In this document: piece by piece, positions 30,001 to 33,000 of the stretch | How positions within the stretch are numbered: position 1 is the stretch's first letter | Layout of the letters: every line of letters starts with the position of its first letter | Assembly: GCA_031213475.1 (NCBI GenBank) | Contig: JARUPZ010000002.1 | Span: 5,465,049-5,529,048, forward strand | Length of the DNA stretch: 64,000 nt | Source: Nereocystis luetkeana | Lineage: Eukaryota; Sar; Phaeophyceae; Laminariales; Laminariaceae | Reading direction: 5' to 3' | Notes under the pieces: generated by a model | The model's database searches: none | What the model was told of the DNA's origin: nothing | What the model saw: the letters and a program-made list of their open reading frames with translations, nothing else | Program-made: the position numbers and the translations under genes

Positions 30001-33000
30001 ACACATCACGGCGCTTCGCGCTTGGTGCAAGCAATGTCTGCCTGGTCGACATGAATGAACGATACGATGAGACCACTTACACACGAAAAATTCATCGTAG
30101 TGTACAGCATGTTATCAAGCGAAGCTTCAGATACGAATAGCGGCGGTACCAGCGTTCGGATACGAATGGCGGCGGTACTAAAGACGAAGTTTGTCTCATT
30201 AAACGCTCGAACTAAAACTGGTGGCATGGTAGGATCAAGCCTTATACCCCCCCCCCTACTCAAGCACTGAAACTCGCTCCCTAACCTAGAGGAAAATCAG
30301 CGGGCAGAATGGACGACAACAACAAAAAATGACGAATACGATCGGCAACCATTGTGGCCACTGCGTGATCGGGGGATGATACAACTTGGTATCCGAGATT
30401 CACTGCAAGGAGTCGTGCGGCATGGAGGCAAAGACGACCCTGCGCGAGCTGCTGGGCGCGCACGCGGCTCATAAACGTTTTTTTAGCACCAGAGTTATTG
30501 CACTTTTTTATCGCTGTCTCGGGATCTCAAAGGGCTTACTAGAGTTTAAAACATGACGCTGCGTGGTGCCTACCACTATCGGCGGAAATATGATGAACGA
30601 TTCGTCTTCATACTACTGTCTAAACGGTCATTACGCTTCCGCCCAGAGTGTTATAACATTCGCCCTTTTAGTGCTTCAGACAGAAAAAAAATGTCGAAGA
30701 AAGGGGATTTTTTTTACACGGCATCGACGGCACGAAGAATCTCCTGCTGCCGCTGGGGTAATATACGGTACATGGGGGATGCGTCAGAAGTGCAACGGGA
30801 AGGGGGGGGGGAACGCAGGACGCCGCGCGCAGCGCATGTTGATAAGTTATACTGGCGTTTCACGCTTCTCTCTTCTTTGCTTGTAGACGGTTGGAAAATA
30901 TCGCTTTTACGGTAGATCCCGAAAGGGTTCATGATGTCTACAGCGGTAGTGCCTACCGCCGCGGTACGTCTGGGTTTCGACCCATGGATGCTGCCCCTGC
31001 TGCCCTCCCTACTGTCATGCGTCTACGGCCATACATGACATTAGTACCCCCCCCCCCCCTATTCCTGCCTCGTTCGCCGCCACCACCGAACACGATCATT
31101 TTGTCTCTCTCCCACCCGCAACCGTGTGGGCGTTGCTGGTTCTCGTGCGTTTTTTATCCTGAAGGCTAAGCACCTAGATGAGCACCAGGAGCGCGAGTGT
31201 CCTCGTGCGGACGTTCTGTGTGGAAACCGCTGTGGTTTGCGTGTGCCTCTCGGTGACATGAAGCGACATTACGCCGAGTCGTGCGCGCACCGGTTTGTGC
31301 CCTGCGAGCTTGGGTGCGGGTACCGGATCCGTGCTAAGGTGACAGGGGGTAGTGCTGGTGGTTCCGCAGCGTACAACCGCCTTGAGAGGCAGCAAGGAGA
31401 CACCCAGCTGTGCACTACTGTGGTCTATCATGCCATGCGTACGGCGTTTTCTTTGCTCTACGCACGTAGGTATATGGACTACCGACAAACTGTCGAACTT
31501 GGTAAAGAGCAGATATTTCGCTATCAGACTGTTGCTGTTTTAGCCGCCACCCGACACTGTGCACAGCGAATGTCAATGAAACCACCAAATCGCGACAAAG
31601 GGTACAGAAAATCAAAACCGCGAAAAGCAAGAGCGTGACCATTGCTGTAGACGTCAAGTACACAACCAAGTCACGTCCACCTTAAAAAGTAGGTTCGGAT
31701 AATAACGCTTCACGATCCTGATGCACCCATTTCCCCTGTCCGTTTCCGCTGCTACCAATGCTGGACAAAAATGCGCAAAAATGTCATCCCTCCAGGATTT
31801 GGCCTCCCACATGAGCACGGCGTGCGATGCTCGTCGAATTTCATGCCCAAGAGGGTGCGACAGCGATACGTTCCCAGCTCGCGCTTTAGATGTGCACTTA
31901 AAGTACGACTGCAAGTTCCGGGAGGTTAAATGTGCGGCATGTGGTGACAAGGTCTCGGCGGGCGATTTGGACCGGCATAAAAGCGACACTTGCAGGTTAG
32001 TTTCCGTCGTTTGCTTTGTGTGCTTCATAACAGAACGGGCCGCGTCTCTAAAAATAGAACCCTCATTATTTCTTATCTTATTTTTAGTCCATCTTTTATA
32101 TCTTAGCCCTTGTTTTTTTCTCTCCCTCCAAGTCGTAAATCAGATCCGGGGCCACATAGCAACCTCTCCTCCCCCCCCACCCCCCACTACGGTTCGTGCC
32201 TTGCATTTTGTACCGTGAGAAGACTCGAGCCCTTTCTTCCCTAGTCGAATAGCTGTAGTTATCTGGATTTCATGGGCGCATGCATAACACGTGTGGTATA
32301 TCCTGATCAATATGTTTCATGCTACGCGCTGACAACACCACAGCGACACTCGTCCGAGCAAAAGTCTTGAACTTTTCCCGCAGCGAAAACGTATCTCACC
32401 GTAATTCCAGGCCTTTTCTCTCAGAAACTGTGAGAGTCCAGTTCTGGAGGGATTTACTGACCAAACAAAAAAGCAACGCGCGCTTGAGGCCCACACTGAC
32501 AACGGGAGAAAATATACCTGGTACAACCCAAGCAAGCAGCGTGTGGTCAGCACGTGGCGGAATCCATTGTCCCACGAAGATGTGAACGGCACGCTACCGC
32601 TGCCGAAGCATCGTGCTGCAAGATCTAACGGAGATACCCTTCTTTAAGAGCCATGTGCTACAACTAGCTGCAGTCAGAGAAGACTTTTTGTGGGACCGAA
32701 AACACCGGTGTCGCCGTCGACCCCGGCCCAATACTTCAGTGGCCCTGTCTGATATCTACAGTACCCCCCTCCGTCGAGTGAGGTTAAGGATCGTTTGGGT
32801 ATTTTGAGGACCGTTTTTTAGATATTGTCGCCCGACACGGTCCTTATATTTTCCCGACAGCATAGTTCTTTGCTAAAGGCGCAACAACATTGACACTGCT
32901 CTATGCTTGCGCGTTGTACGTCACAAGCGAAACCCCACCAGCACACAAACCGCATCTGACCCACGGAATTGGTTTCGTTTCTGGTGGATCGCTTTTTCAG

